Origin: Anoxybacteroides voinovskiense
GTDB lineage: Bacteria; Bacillota; Bacilli; Bacillales; Anoxybacillaceae
Direction: 5' to 3'
DNA: 64,000 nt
Assembly (NCBI RefSeq): GCF_014196205.1
Contig: NZ_JACIDE010000003.1
Coordinates: 1-64,000 of the forward strand
Shown here: piece after piece, positions 1 to 11,494 of the stretch
How the letters are laid out: each line of letters starts with the position of its first letter
Position numbering within the stretch: position 1 is the first letter of the stretch
Notes under the pieces: generated by a model
The model's database searches: none
What the model saw: the letters and a program-made list of their open reading frames with translations, nothing else
Told to the model about the DNA's origin: nothing
Translations under genes and position numbers: made by a program

Positions 1-328
<328 letters not shown>

Positions 329-382
329 AAGTTTTCTTCCAAACTCATGTTTATTCGTTCATTGAACGAGGACGCTTCGTTT

Positions 383-402
383 TGTTCAGTTTTCAAAGAA
401 CA
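383..402 (-). promoter_or_regulatory. boxA-like antitermination element in rRNA leader
   Basis: On the minus strand this reads TGTTCTTTGAAAACTGAACA, the conserved leader sequence found before Bacillus 16S genes. It contains the boxA-type core where NusB/S10 load to make rRNA transcription resistant to termination. It lies between the two promoters and the mature 16S end. Confidence 0.7.
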
Positions 403-424
403 TTTTCAACAACACAGCTATTAC

Positions 425-454
425 ATAATAACAAATGAACAACTTCATGTCAAA
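425..454 (-). promoter_or_regulatory. rRNA promoter P2
   Basis: On the minus strand there is a perfect -35 TTGACA (454-449), an 18-base spacer and TATTAT as -10 (430-425). It is the promoter closer to the 16S gene. Confidence 0.75.
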
Positions 455-495
455 CATTTTTTTTAATTTATTTAAAGTTGTTTCAGACAATGTTT

Positions 496-524
496 ATTAT
501 ACTAATGTACTTCATTTTTAGCAA
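496..524 (-). promoter_or_regulatory. rRNA promoter P1
   Basis: On the minus strand there is TTGCTA (524-519), a 17-base spacer and a perfect TATAAT (501-496). With P2 about 70 bases downstream this gives the tandem promoter arrangement normal for Bacillus rrn operons. Confidence 0.75.
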
Positions 525-533
525 GTATTTTTT

Positions 534-572
534 AATATTTCCTCCCTGCTTTTCACGCAGAGAGGAAATATT
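534..572 (-). terminator. long hairpin at the end of the HD-GYP-like gene
   Basis: Arms 534-549 and 557-572 pair over 16 positions with one mismatch around a 7-base loop. The hairpin overlaps the stop codon of the upstream gene and sits just before the rRNA -35 element. On the minus strand it is followed by an A-rich, not a T-rich, stretch, so it is not a textbook intrinsic terminator; it may protect a 3' end or insulate the rrn promoters. Confidence 0.45.
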
Positions 573-1656
573 ATGAGTCATGTAAAATCTCTTCAATGTA
601 AATGTCACGTTGTTCGCTCAATGAAATAAACGTTTCGTTAGTCGTTTTTATAATCGGCCGCGTCGGTTCTTTGCGATGGATAAAGACGATTTCTCCTGTT
701 TCTCCATTCGATAGCTTCACTTTCGTTCCGACGTTAAACGATGTTAAACTATCTAATAAAATTTGTATGACCTCGACACTAAGTTTTCCAAAACTTTCTT
801 TCTGAATTTGTTCCAACGCTTTAAACGGAGACTCTTTTTTTCGATAAAGGCGCTCCGATACCATCGCGTGATATACGTCAGCGACCGCAACGATTTTGCT
901 ATATGGATGAATTTGTTTATCAGTAATCCCGAACGGATAGCCGCTTCCGTCATTTCGTTCGTGATGCTGCAATACTGCTAATTTTACTCCTTCTTGTATA
1001 AAAGAGATTTTTTGCACCATTTTATATCCGAAAACAGAATGTTGCTTTACTTCTTTATACTCTTCTGATGTCAAGGCAGATTTTTTCATTAAAATTTTTT
1101 CATCAATTTTCGCCATCCCACAATTGCTCAAAAAACCAGCTAGCGCAATTTGACAATAGTCACCTTTACTATAATTCAAACATTTCGCTAAAAATCCGGA
1201 TAATAGCCCGACACTTACCGCATGATGACATAAATAATCTTCTTTGGTTGTGTAACGATATAGCGTAAGCAACTCGCTCCGGTTATCAACTAAACGGTCT
1301 AGCAACGGTAAGAGGATTGCACGCACCTCGTTAATATCAATTGCCAGCCCAGATTGCCATGATTGAAATACTTTTTTATACCGCTGCACTGCTTTTAAAT
1401 AAAGGGTGATTAACTCTTCTTCTTGAACGGTTCCGCTAGGCGAATTTTGTGGAATCACTTCTGCTGGTTTAAACGGCTGGCCATTCGCTAAAACAGATTC
1501 GACGTAAACATCTTCTATCAAAAATTTTTCCAACACATGAAGCAGCGTCGGTGTTAATACGGTATTTTTAGGAATAATTGGTTTTTGTGTTTTACCGATA
1601 ACATCTTCTGCTAAAATACATCCTTCTTGCAGTTGCTGGATTTTTACTCGAAACAT
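571..1656 (-). CDS. HD-GYP-like domain protein with degraded HD motif
   Basis: 361 residues. The second half resembles HD-GYP domains, which hydrolyse cyclic-di-GMP. The GYP part is intact (HHERNDGSGYPFG, then VADVYHAM). Where active enzymes have HDIGK after a hydrophobic helix, this protein reads FLSNCGMAKI, so the metal-binding His-Asp pair is replaced by Ser-Asn. A catalytically dead or binding-only role is inferred. The N-terminal third has no domain I recognise. The ATG at 1656 is preceded by GGGGGAGG; an upstream in-frame start at 1749 lacks a good ribosome site. It follows gyrA with no visible terminator between them, so readthrough is likely. From memory, related thermophiles have a gene like this in the same place. 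Confidence 0.85.
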   Translation of the reverse strand: MFRVKIQQLQEGCILAEDVIGKTQKPIIPKNTVLTPTLLHVLEKFLIEDVYVESVLANGQPFKPAEVIPQNSPSGTVQEEELITLYLKAVQRYKKVFQSWQSGLAIDINEVRAILLPLLDRLVDNRSELLTLYRYTTKEDYLCHHAVSVGLLSGFLAKCLNYSKGDYCQIALAGFLSNCGMAKIDEKILMKKSALTSEEYKEVKQHSVFGYKMVQKISFIQEGVKLAVLQHHERNDGSGYPFGITDKQIHPYSKIVAVADVYHAMVSERLYRKKESPFKALEQIQKESFGKLSVEVIQILLDSLTSFNVGTKVKLSNGETGEIVFIHRKEPTRPIIKTTNETFISLSEQRDIYIEEILHDS

Positions 1657-1795
1657 ATTCCTCCCCCAGTTTCCCCCACTTTTTCTCACTTCGCCCTCGA
1701 TGGAAGCGAGCTTTTTAGAATGATAAACTGACGAAGGAAAGCCTAACACTTTCCTCCGTCAGCTGAAGGCGTAGATTTTTGTCAGTCAAATCGGA

Positions 1796-4261
1796 TTATG
1801 CTTCCTCTCCGCTTTCTAATTCTTTTTCTTCGTCGCGTGAAACTTTCGCAACCGTTGCAACGTATTCATGGTCGCCAGATAAACGAATAAGTTTGACGCC
1901 CTTTGTATTTCTTCCCATTCGGGAAATATCGCTTACGGCGATTCGAATTAAAATCCCGTTCGTTGTCATTAACATTAAATCTTCTTCATCTGTCACTGTT
2001 TTCACTGCAACAACTGTCCCGTTTTTCTCGGTAATGTTGCACGTCTTTAATCCTTTTCCCCCACGCGTCTGAATGCGATATTCTGAGGCTTTTGTCCGTT
2101 TTCCGTATCCATTTTTCGTGACAACAAGCACATCGTCAGCGTCTTCTAAAATTTCCATTCCGACGACTTCATCATCGCCTTCTAACGTAATTGCTTTTAC
2201 CCCTGTCGCACTTCTTCCCATCGTTCGCACATCCGTTTCTGGGAAACGAATGAGCATGCCGTGTTTCGTTCCAACAATAATATGTTTGGAACCATCGGTC
2301 AACTTCACAGAAATTAATTCGTCGCCTTCGCGAAGACAAATAGCAATTAGCCCGTTGTTGCGAATGTTAGCAAACGAAGAGAGCGGAGAGCGTTTGGCAA
2401 TCCCTTGTTTTGTTGTAAAGAACAAGAACGAATTATCATCAAACTCATCGATTGTAATAATCGTATTAATCCACTCTTCCTTATCGATTTCTAACAAATT
2501 AACAATAGGGAGTCCTTTTGCTGTTCGACCGAACTCTGGGATTTCATATCCTTTCGCTCGATATACCTTTCCTTTATTTGTAAAAAATAAAATAGTATGG
2601 TGTGTTGATGTAATGAGGAGATGTTCAACAAAATCATCCTCGCTCGTATTCATTCCTTGAACTCCTCTTCCGCCACGCTTTTGACTCCGATACGTAGAAA
2701 GCGGAATCCGCTTAATGTAACCTTTATGTGTCAACGTCACGACGATTTGTTCGCAAGGGATTAAATCTTCATCCGCAAACTCTTCCACACCACCACTTAT
2801 AATTTCGGTTCTTCGTTCATCGTTAAATCGTTCTTTTATTTCTGTTAGCTCGGTTCGAATAATTTGCAATACTTTTTCTTCGTCTGCTAAAATCGAACGC
2901 AATTCCGCGATAAGTCGAACAAGCTCTTGGTATTCTTGTTCGATTTTTTCCCGTTCTAAGCCAGTCAATCTTTGCAAGCGCATATCTAAAATCGCTTGCG
3001 CCTGTCTTTCCGTTAACGAAAATTTTTGCATTAACCCTTCTTTCGCCATTTCTGTTGTTTGTGAGTGACGAATTAAGTGGATGACTTCGTCTAAATGGTC
3101 AAGCGCAATGCGTAGCCCTTCTAAAATATGCGCTCGTGCTTCTGCTTTTTTCAGTTCATACGCTGTACGACGGCGAATAACGATTTTTTGATGATCTAAA
3201 TAGTGAATTAAACATTCTTTTAAATTTAGTACTTTCGGTTGTCCGTCCACAAGCGCCAACATATTAATGCCAAAACTCGTTTGTAACGCTGTTTGTTTAT
3301 ATAAATTGTTTAAAATCACTTTCGCATTGGCATCTCTACGAATTTCCATGACAACTCGCATGCCGTTTCGGTCTGATTCATCCCGCAAATCAGTAATGCC
3401 ATCAATTTTTTTCTCACGGACAAGTTCTGCAATTCGTTCAATCAATTTCGCCTTGTTCACTTGATAAGGAAGTTCGTAAACGATAATGCTTTCCTTGCCG
3501 TTTTCTTTTTGTTCAATTTCCACTTTTGCTCGCAATGTAATCGAGCCACGACCTGTTTCATATGCTTTCCGAATGCCGCTACGACCAATGATTTGCCCAC
3601 CGGTTGGAAAATCTGGTCCAGGGATAAATTCCATCAATTCAGCAACCGTCATTTCTGGATCTTGACTTAATGCTAAAAGTGCATCTACTACCTCACCGAG
3701 CTGATGTGGGGGGATATTTGTTGCCATCCCCACCGCAATCCCTGAGGAGCCGTTGACAAGTAAATTTGGAAAGCGTGAGGGCAAAACAATCGGCTCTTTT
3801 TCCGAACCATCGTAGTTGTCTTGATAATCAATCGTATCTTTCGTAATATCACGCAATAGTTCCATCGAGATTTTCGACATGCGCGCTTCCGTATAACGCA
3901 TAGCTGCCGCTGCATCGCCATCAATCGATCCGAAGTTCCCATGCCCGTCCACTAACATATAACGATAGTTGAAATCTTGCGCCATCCGCACCATCGTGTC
4001 ATAAACAGCCGCATCCCCATGTGGATGGTACTTACCGATAACTTCTCCAACGATGCGTGCGGATTTTTTATAAGGCTTGTCCGCAGTCATTCCTAAATCG
4101 TGCATCGCGTATAAAATTCGGCGATGAACCGGCTTCAACCCGTCTCGAACATCAGGCAAAGCACGTGACACAATAACACTCATTGCATAATCAAGAAAAG
4201 ACGAGCGCATTTCTTGGCTAATATTCACTTCGCGAATTCGTGAATTTTGGTTTTCTGACAT
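1796..4261 (-). CDS. gyrA: DNA gyrase subunit A
   Basis: 821 residues, the normal length. GyrA carries the breakage-reunion activity of the A2B2 gyrase that adds negative supercoils. The catalytic tyrosine is Tyr123 in AMRYTEAR. The GyrA box QKRGGRG that marks a true gyrase rather than topoisomerase IV is at residues 527-533, ahead of the C-terminal beta-pinwheel repeats and an acidic tail. Residue 84, the main quinolone-resistance position (Ser in B. subtilis), is Ala here, codon GCG at 4010-4012. The start has GGGAGG nine bases upstream. It lies 71 bases after gyrB and probably shares its transcript. Confidence 0.98.
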   Translation of the reverse strand: MSENQNSRIREVNISQEMRSSFLDYAMSVIVSRALPDVRDGLKPVHRRILYAMHDLGMTADKPYKKSARIVGEVIGKYHPHGDAAVYDTMVRMAQDFNYRYMLVDGHGNFGSIDGDAAAAMRYTEARMSKISMELLRDITKDTIDYQDNYDGSEKEPIVLPSRFPNLLVNGSSGIAVGMATNIPPHQLGEVVDALLALSQDPEMTVAELMEFIPGPDFPTGGQIIGRSGIRKAYETGRGSITLRAKVEIEQKENGKESIIVYELPYQVNKAKLIERIAELVREKKIDGITDLRDESDRNGMRVVMEIRRDANAKVILNNLYKQTALQTSFGINMLALVDGQPKVLNLKECLIHYLDHQKIVIRRRTAYELKKAEARAHILEGLRIALDHLDEVIHLIRHSQTTEMAKEGLMQKFSLTERQAQAILDMRLQRLTGLEREKIEQEYQELVRLIAELRSILADEEKVLQIIRTELTEIKERFNDERRTEIISGGVEEFADEDLIPCEQIVVTLTHKGYIKRIPLSTYRSQKRGGRGVQGMNTSEDDFVEHLLITSTHHTILFFTNKGKVYRAKGYEIPEFGRTAKGLPIVNLLEIDKEEWINTIITIDEFDDNSFLFFTTKQGIAKRSPLSSFANIRNNGLIAICLREGDELISVKLTDGSKHIIVGTKHGMLIRFPETDVRTMGRSATGVKAITLEGDDEVVGMEILEDADDVLVVTKNGYGKRTKASEYRIQTRGGKGLKTCNITEKNGTVVAVKTVTDEEDLMLMTTNGILIRIAVSDISRMGRNTKGVKLIRLSGDHEYVATVAKVSRDEEKELESGEEA

Positions 4262-4332
4262 TTTGCCAAAACCTCCCTTGTAAACTCATTTTTATCCGGG
4301 GGAGGGTGATAAGCGACACTCTCCGTACAACT

Positions 4333-6264
<1,932 letters not shown>

Positions 6265-6290
6265 CTACGCTTTCCTTTGACAGTCAAAAC

Positions 6291-7403
6291 TCATTGGGTT
6301 ATTTGGCCAGAACGCACGCGGTAAACAGCTGCTTCTTTTATGACGTCATGCTCAATTCCATCAATGCTTGTCGTCGTAACGAACGTTTGGACTTTTTGGC
6401 GAATCGCATTCAACAAATGCGTTTGCCGAAAATCATCAAGTTCTGAAAGAACGTCGTCTAATAAAAGAATCGGATAATCACCCGTTTCTGTGAAAATCAA
6501 TTCAATTTCCGCTAATTTAACAGATAAAGCGGTGGTCCTTTGCTGACCTTGTGAGCCGAACGTTTGGACATCTTTTCCGTTTACGTCGAACGATAAATCA
6601 TCACGGTGTGGACCAGCAAGCGTCAACCCCCGTTCAATTTCCTTCTCCTTTATTTTAACAAATTTTTCACTATACGCTTCTACTATTCTCGACAATTCTA
6701 TCTTTTCTGATACGTCAACCGACGGATGGTAACGAATAGAGAGGTTTTCTACCCCTCGGCTAATTTCGTGATGAATAGGCTCTGCCCACTTTTGCAACAG
6801 CTGCAAAAACTCATACCGTTTTAACGTAATTTTCGCAGCCAATTCCACCAACTGTTCCGTTAATACAGAAAGCATCGTTTCATCGCGCTGTTGCCTTGTT
6901 TGTAACGCTTTTAAATAGTGGTTTCGCTGCTGTAATATTTTTTGGTACAGGCTTAAATCGTGCATGTAGACAGGGGAAATTTGTCCGATTTCCATGTCGA
7001 TAAAACGTCGCCTTACTTGAGGTCCCCCTTTGACGAGATATAAGTCTTCTGGGGCAAACAAAACAACGGGAAGATGACCAATGTATTGACTTAATTTTCG
7101 TTGTTCTATATGGTTTATTTTTGCTTTTTTCCCTTTTTTTGATACAACAAGCTGTAAAGAGAGCGGACCATTTCGTTTCATCGCTCTCCCTTCTATTTTA
7201 GCATATTCCTCCTCCCAACGAATCAATTCTTTATCATTTGCCGTTCGATGGGATTTGGCCATCGCTAACACGTAAATCGCTTCCATCAAATTAGTCTTTC
7301 CTTGCGCATTTTCCCCTAAAATGATGTTGACATGATTAGCAAATGTCACTTCTTGGCTGCTGTAGTTCCGATAATTTTTTAGCGATAATTGTGTCAAGAG
7401 CAA
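6291..7403 (-). CDS. recF: DNA replication and repair protein RecF
   Basis: 370 residues. RecF is an SMC-like ATPase that, with RecO and RecR, loads RecA at single-strand gaps. Walker A is GENAQGKTN near residue 31, the ABC signature is in [12 protein letters not shown], and Walker B is [12 protein letters not shown]. The start is a TTG (7401-7403) with AGGTGA upstream; it puts the conserved YRNY at the same position as in B. subtilis RecF. It lies 11 bases after yaaA, so the two are co-transcribed. Confidence 0.97.
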   Translation of the reverse strand: MLLTQLSLKNYRNYSSQEVTFANHVNIILGENAQGKTNLMEAIYVLAMAKSHRTANDKELIRWEEEYAKIEGRAMKRNGPLSLQLVVSKKGKKAKINHIEQRKLSQYIGHLPVVLFAPEDLYLVKGGPQVRRRFIDMEIGQISPVYMHDLSLYQKILQQRNHYLKALQTRQQRDETMLSVLTEQLVELAAKITLKRYEFLQLLQKWAEPIHHEISRGVENLSIRYHPSVDVSEKIELSRIVEAYSEKFVKIKEKEIERGLTLAGPHRDDLSFDVNGKDVQTFGSQGQQRTTALSVKLAEIELIFTETGDYPILLLDDVLSELDDFRQTHLLNAIRQKVQTFVTTTSIDGIEHDVIKEAAVYRVRSGQITQ

Positions 7404-7414
7404 AGATTCTTCAC

Positions 7415-7633
7415 CTACTCTACCCCTTTTACAACAAAAGTACCAAATTCACGGACATCGACAACGTCCCGATTTGTTAACTTACGGCCGCGGCGCGTCT
7501 CTCGTTCCCCATTTACATATACTTCTTTCGTCTGTAAAAACCATTTTGCCATTCCACCTGTATCAATCACATCTGCCAGTTTTAAAAACTGTCCAAGGGT
7601 AATGGTTTCCGTTGAAATTTGGATTTGTTTCAT
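7415..7633 (-). CDS. yaaA: S4-domain protein YaaA
   Basis: 72 residues forming a single S4-like RNA-binding domain (GGMAKWFL, then RRGRKL). It is the small gene always found between dnaN and recF in Bacillaceae. B. subtilis YaaA has been linked to 50S ribosome assembly; the role here is by homology. The ATG at 7633 gives the family's length; a GTG five codons upstream is possible, and neither has a strong ribosome site. Confidence 0.92.
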   Translation of the reverse strand: MKQIQISTETITLGQFLKLADVIDTGGMAKWFLQTKEVYVNGERETRRGRKLTNRDVVDVREFGTFVVKGVE

Positions 7634-7744
7634 GTATTCACCGCTCACTTTCGTTAAAAACTGTCCATTACTTTATTTTACTAAAAAATTTGTCAATAGA
7701 AAAGAAAGCCGCTAGAAACTCTTTTTTCTAGCAGCTTTAACCTA

Positions 7745-8881
7745 TTAGTACGTTCTGACTGGCAAAATCAGCTGAAGCATGGAATCCGTATGAAGCGGAC
7801 GAAGGATAAATGGGCGCATTGCTCCAGTGAAGCTAATTTTAATTTCTGTACCTTCTAATGCTTTTAAGGCATCCATCATGTATTTCGCGCTAAAAGAAAT
7901 TTTTAGCTCTTCCCCTTCGATTGCTTCGCATTGAATTTCTTCTGTCACTTTGCCGATCTCTGGAGAAATGCAGGAAACTTCAAGCTTGTTGTCGGATAAC
8001 GTCGCTAATTTGACAACATTGTTTCTTCCTTCTCGTGCTAACAAGGAAGCCCGGTCGATCGCTTGGAAAAATTCTTTCGCATTAATAATAACATCCGTTT
8101 GGCTATCTGTTGGAATTAAACGGGATGTATCTGGATAATTGCCATCAAGAAGTCGGGAGAAAAATAATAAATGCTTTGTTTTAAATAATACTTGATTTTC
8201 TGTCATCACGATTTCAACCGCTTCGTTCGTATCGTCTAAAATTTTGCTTAGTTCGTTTAAGCTTTTTCCAGGAATAACAACGTTATAAGATAAATGATGC
8301 TCCATTTCGATTTTCGCTTTTCGTAAAGCAAGACGATGGCTATCTGTTGCAATACAGATAAGCTCTCCATTTTCCACTCGCCAGTTGACACCTGTCAAGA
8401 TCGGGCGTGTTTCCGACATTGACACAGCAAAAACCGTTTGCCGAATGATTGTTTTCAATAGGTCTGTCGGCAATTTGAAGACATGCTCTTCTTGAATTTG
8501 CGGAAGACGTGGATACTCTTCTGCATCTAAACCATTTAAGTTAAATTCGGTTTTGCCAGAGCGAATGAGAACGACGTGTGACGCTTGCACCTCAATTTCT
8601 ACTGTATCCTGTGGGAGTTTTTTTACAATTTCTGCGAAAAAGCGAGCAGGCAACACAATACTTCCTGGCTCTAGTATTTCTACAATCATTTTTCCGTCTT
8701 CTTCCGCAGGGATAAATGATTCAATCGAAATATCAGAGTCACTTCCGGTCAATGTTACCCCTTGTTCCATTGCCACCATTTTAATGCCCGACAAAATAGG
8801 AATTGCTGTTCGTGAAGAAATTGCTTTCATCACGTCTTGCACACTTTGAGCTAAATACTCCCGTTGAATGGTGAGTCGCAC
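7745..8881 (-). CDS. dnaN: DNA polymerase III beta sliding clamp
   Basis: The beta clamp encircles DNA and tethers replicative polymerase and other clamp-binding proteins. The protein aligns end to end with B. subtilis DnaN (SRTAIPILSGIK near the N-terminus, ending ILPVRTY). An ATG at 8887 lies only two to three bases from GGAGG. The GTG at 8881 lies eight bases from it and gives 378 residues starting (V)RLTIQ, the same length and register as B. subtilis, so GTG is chosen. It follows dnaA across the inner part of oriC. Confidence 0.96.
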   Translation of the reverse strand: MRLTIQREYLAQSVQDVMKAISSRTAIPILSGIKMVAMEQGVTLTGSDSDISIESFIPAEEDGKMIVEILEPGSIVLPARFFAEIVKKLPQDTVEIEVQASHVVLIRSGKTEFNLNGLDAEEYPRLPQIQEEHVFKLPTDLLKTIIRQTVFAVSMSETRPILTGVNWRVENGELICIATDSHRLALRKAKIEMEHHLSYNVVIPGKSLNELSKILDDTNEAVEIVMTENQVLFKTKHLLFFSRLLDGNYPDTSRLIPTDSQTDVIINAKEFFQAIDRASLLAREGRNNVVKLATLSDNKLEVSCISPEIGKVTEEIQCEAIEGEELKISFSAKYMMDALKALEGTEIKISFTGAMRPFILRPLHTDSMLQLILPVRTY

Positions 8882-8907
8882 AAACATCTCCTCCTAAATG
8901 CAAAAAT

Positions 8908-9013
8908 AGGTTTATTTTTATATATAAAAAATAATAGTAATAGTAGTAGGGCTTGTTAACATGTGGATAAGCACAAAAAAACAAAGGAAACACAGTCATC
9001 CACATGTGGATAG
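8908..9013 (-). other. oriC: oriC, inner part: DnaA boxes, DnaA-trios and unwinding element
   Basis: Reading the minus strand: a facing pair of one-mismatch DnaA boxes (9013-9005 CTATCCACA on this strand, with 8996-9004 TCATCCACA on the plus strand), then a perfect TTATCCACA (8970-8962). A short GC block GCCC follows, then the triplet run CTACTACTATTACTATTATT (8950-8931), then TTTTTATATATAAAAATAAA (8930-8911). B. subtilis has the same order: boxes, GC clamp, DnaA-trio, AT-rich duplex-unwinding element. DnaA assembled on the boxes is expected to extend along the trios and open the helix here. Confidence 0.88.
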
Positions 9014-9050
9014 ACTGTGCGCAACCTTTTTCTATTATTCACAAAAATAA

Positions 9051-10397
9051 TTAATGTTTTAGCTTTTCTTGAATTTCTTTAATGTGTTTTTGTAATTGGC
9101 TATCTGTTTGCAGCAATTTCGTAATTTTTTCGTGCGCATGAATGACGGTCGTATGATCTCGGCCCCCGAACTCCTCGCCAATTTTTGGTAGGGAGCAATC
9201 TGTCAGCTCGCGAGAAAGGTACATGGCGATTTGGCGCGGAAACGCTACCGATTTTGTTCGTTTTTTCGCTTTGAAGTCTTCCATCTTTAAATTAAAATGT
9301 TCTCCAACTACCCGCTGAATGTCTTGAATCGTAATCACTTTCGGTTTGGCGCTAGGAATAATGTCTTTCAATGCTTCAGCCGCTAAATCGGCATTAATTT
9401 CTTTATTAATCAAGGATGAATACGCGACAACGCGAATAAGTGCTCCTTCTAATTCGCGAATGTTAGAGTCAATTTGATTCGCGATGTAAAGCATCACTTC
9501 GTTAGGGATGTCGAATCCTTCTGCTTTCGCTTTTTTACGTAAAATGGCGATTCGAGTTTCTAAATCAGGGGGAGTAATGTCAGTAATTAGTCCCCACTCA
9601 AACCGTGAACGAAGGCGGTCTTCGAGAGTTGGAATTTCTTTTGGTGGACGGTCGCTTGAAATCACGATTTGCTTGCTTTCTTCGTGCAGCGTATTAAACG
9701 TATGGAAAAATTCTTCTTGCGTCTGTTCTTTTCCAGCTAAAAACTGAATATCATCAATTAGTAGAACGTCCACGTTTCGATATTTATTGCGAAAATCGTC
9801 GGCTTTATTGTCGCGGATGGCGTTAATAAACTCGTTTGTAAACTTTTCAGAAGATAAATAGACGACTTTCGCGGATGGATTATGCTCGATCACGTAATGA
9901 CCAATCGCATGCATTAGATGCGTCTTTCCTAAACCAACTCCGCCGTAAATAAAAAGCGGATTATATGCTTTCGCTGGCGCTTCAGCTACAGCTAAGGAAG
10001 CCGCGTGAGCAAAGCGGTTTCCTGAACCGATGACGAACGTATCAAACGTATACTTTGGGTTGAGCATGCTTTGTGGAAAGTCGGTTTGCTCTTCTTCGAG
10101 TTTTCGCTGTTTTTTTGTTGTCGGTTTGAGCTCTAATTCTTCCTCCGGATTATGTGGGATAATAAATTTAATTGTTAGCTCTTCACCGGTAATGTCATAG
10201 AGTGTTTCGCCTATTAAATGCGCGTAGCGGGAATCTAACCAATCTCTAGCAAATTCATTAGGGGCTACGATTACGAGTGTGTCGCCTTTCAATGAGTGAG
10301 CTTTTGTTGATTTTAACCACGTTTCGAAGCTAGGTTTGCTAATTTTTTTTTCAATTTCCGCAAGCGCCTTATTCCATAAATCATCGATATTTTCCAC
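9051..10397 (-). CDS. dnaA: chromosomal replication initiator DnaA
   Basis: 448 residues from the GTG at 10397, which has AAAGGAGGG upstream and matches the B. subtilis start; 21 further in-frame codons upstream are leader. DnaA binds DnaA boxes and opens oriC. Domain I is at the N-terminus ([17 protein letters not shown]). The AAA+ domain III has Walker [10 protein letters not shown] at residue 152 and Walker [10 protein letters not shown]. Domain IV has the box-reading helix-turn-helix, [11 protein letters not shown]. DnaA boxes flank the gene on both sides, and it is probably autoregulated. Confidence 0.98.
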   Translation of the reverse strand: MENIDDLWNKALAEIEKKISKPSFETWLKSTKAHSLKGDTLVIVAPNEFARDWLDSRYAHLIGETLYDITGEELTIKFIIPHNPEEELELKPTTKKQRKLEEEQTDFPQSMLNPKYTFDTFVIGSGNRFAHAASLAVAEAPAKAYNPLFIYGGVGLGKTHLMHAIGHYVIEHNPSAKVVYLSSEKFTNEFINAIRDNKADDFRNKYRNVDVLLIDDIQFLAGKEQTQEEFFHTFNTLHEESKQIVISSDRPPKEIPTLEDRLRSRFEWGLITDITPPDLETRIAILRKKAKAEGFDIPNEVMLYIANQIDSNIRELEGALIRVVAYSSLINKEINADLAAEALKDIIPSAKPKVITIQDIQRVVGEHFNLKMEDFKAKKRTKSVAFPRQIAMYLSRELTDCSLPKIGEEFGGRDHTTVIHAHEKITKLLQTDSQLQKHIKEIQEKLKH

Positions 10398-10420
10398 CCG
10401 TTGGCCCTCCTTTTCTCCCC

Positions 10421-10443
10421 GGTTGTACAACTTTTGTACAACC
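10421..10443 (-). promoter_or_regulatory. perfect inverted repeat in dnaA leader
   Basis: GGTTGTAC (10421-10428) and GTACAACC (10436-10443) are perfect 8-base arms around 7 bases, just upstream of the dnaA ribosome-binding site. In RNA this is a hairpin beside the ribosome site; in DNA it could be a repressor operator. Function unknown. Confidence 0.55.
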
Positions 10444-10491
10444 TTAAAAACTTCGTGCATATATGTTTATAAAAATGCGCATGTGGAAAAA

Positions 10492-10799
10492 TAATATAAT
10501 AAGGAAAGAAAACGACATTTCGACAAAATTCACAAGATGTGAATATTTTTTTCTACACCTCTGAATAAAGTGTCCACACGTTATTCACATTCTGTGGATA
10601 ATGGAGTTATCCAGATAAACAATCCAGAGTGAAAACAAGAATATAATATCAAATAACATGAGGAGTTGCAATGATTTTAAAAAAATATCCACAATGCCCA
10701 TATATTGTGGAAAAAACGTTATCCACACCACAAGACATTGTGAAAAAGATGTCGATAAATGTTGGGGAAAAAAGAAAAATGGCGATGAATTTATCCACA
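10492..10799. other. oriC: oriC, outer DnaA-box cluster upstream of dnaA
   Basis: Perfect DnaA boxes (TTATCCACA or its complement) lie at 10593-10601, 10719-10727 and 10791-10799. One-mismatch boxes lie at 10492-10500, 10581-10589, 10607-10615, 10685-10693, 10706-10714 and 10750-10758. They occur in both orientations. This corresponds to the upstream half of the bipartite Bacillus origin. The whole gap between dnaA and rpmH (10398-10907) holds no convincing gene. Confidence 0.92.
10519..10527 (-). promoter_or_regulatory. Spo0A-box-like site in the dnaA upstream region
   Basis: The minus strand reads TTTGTCGAA, an exact fit to the Spo0A box core TGTCGAA. It lies next to the DnaA box at 10492 and upstream of dnaA. 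In B. subtilis, Spo0A boxes in oriC let Spo0A~P restrain initiation during sporulation; the same role here is inferred from position. Confidence 0.5.
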
Positions 10800-10832
10800 A
10801 CGAAAAAACGCTAAAAGAACCACCTGGGACGG

Positions 10833-10862
10833 TTGACATTTTGCCGTATTGTTCACTATAAT
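10833..10862 (+). promoter_or_regulatory. rpmH promoter
   Basis: Perfect TTGACA (10833-10838), 18-base spacer and perfect TATAAT (10857-10862), 45 bases before the rpmH start. Confidence 0.85.
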
Positions 10863-10907
10863 TAGAAAGACTGCCTGTAACAGTTATTCCTCAGGGAGGT
10901 GTCATAA

Positions 10908-11042
10908 ATGAAACGCACGTACCAACCAAACAAGCGTAAACGTAGCAAAGTTCACGGCTTCCGCGCGCGCATGAGCACGAAAAACGGACGTAAAGTGCTT
11001 GCACGTCGTCGCCGCAAAGGAAGAAAAGTATTATCCGCATAA
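10908..11042 (+). CDS. rpmH: 50S ribosomal protein L34
   Basis: 44 residues, [20 protein letters not shown] to the end KVLSA, very rich in Arg and Lys and of exactly the family's length. L34 is a small 23S-binding protein of the large subunit. The ribosome site is GGGAGGTG, with a strong promoter upstream. rpmH-rnpA next to oriC is the conserved bacterial arrangement, transcribed away from dnaA. Confidence 0.98.
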   Translation: MKRTYQPNKRKRSKVHGFRARMSTKNGRKVLARRRRKGRKVLSA

Positions 11043-11070
11043 GGCCACTGAACCGTCAGTGGTCTTTTTT
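11043..11070 (+). terminator. rpmH terminator or attenuator
   Basis: Stem GGCCACTGA/TCAGTGGTC (11043-11051 with 11056-11064, one G-T pair), loop ACCG, then six T. It lies between rpmH and rnpA, so it likely sets L34 production well above RnpA. Confidence 0.88.
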
Positions 11071-11104
11071 CTAAATATACATTGATGGAGTGTTTGGCCT
11101 TGGG

Positions 11105-11461
11105 ATGAAAAAAAAATACCGAATCAAAAAAAATAAGGAATTCCAACAAGTGTTTCAACAAGGAAAATCGATGGCGAACCGGCAGTTTGTCGTTTATGTA
11201 TTCGATCGTCCCGAGCAACCTTTCTTCCGCCTCGGTTTATCGGTGAGCAAGAAGATTGGCAAAGCGGTCGTAAGAAACCAAGTGAAACGTTATATCCGCC
11301 AAGTCTTTTTAGAATTGCGTGAGCAAATAGCGCCAGGGAAAGATTATGTAGTAATTGCAAGAATACCGACGTCGGAAATGAATTATGCCGAGGTGAAAAA
11401 AAGTTTAATCCACGTGCTAAAAAAAGCAGGGGTTCTAGTCAATCAACCATTTCAACGATGA
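11105..11461 (+). CDS. rnpA: ribonuclease P protein component
   Basis: 118 residues from the ATG at 11105, matching the usual MKK start. An in-frame GTG at 11090 is the alternative; neither has a clear ribosome site. RnpA assists the catalytic RNA in trimming tRNA 5' ends. The RNR-like signature appears as [18 protein letters not shown] (residues about 51-68); Gln replaces the common Arg in the NRIKR core. It is followed closely by yidC. Confidence 0.95.
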   Translation: MKKKYRIKKNKEFQQVFQQGKSMANRQFVVYVFDRPEQPFFRLGLSVSKKIGKAVVRNQVKRYIRQVFLELREQIAPGKDYVVIARIPTSEMNYAEVKKSLIHVLKKAGVLVNQPFQR

Positions 11462-11494
11462 TGAATGATAATACGAGGAAAAGTGAGGAGGAAA

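Noticed and set aside
1834-1849. Half-parS GCGTGAAAC in the end of gyrA
   Set aside because: About five mismatches to the 16-base site.
2073-2660. 195-codon plus-strand frame inside gyrA
   Set aside because: Antisense shadow of a strongly conserved gene.
10585-10861. Open frames on both strands between dnaA and rpmH
   Set aside because: They run through the DnaA-box cluster and the rpmH promoter and have no ribosome sites.
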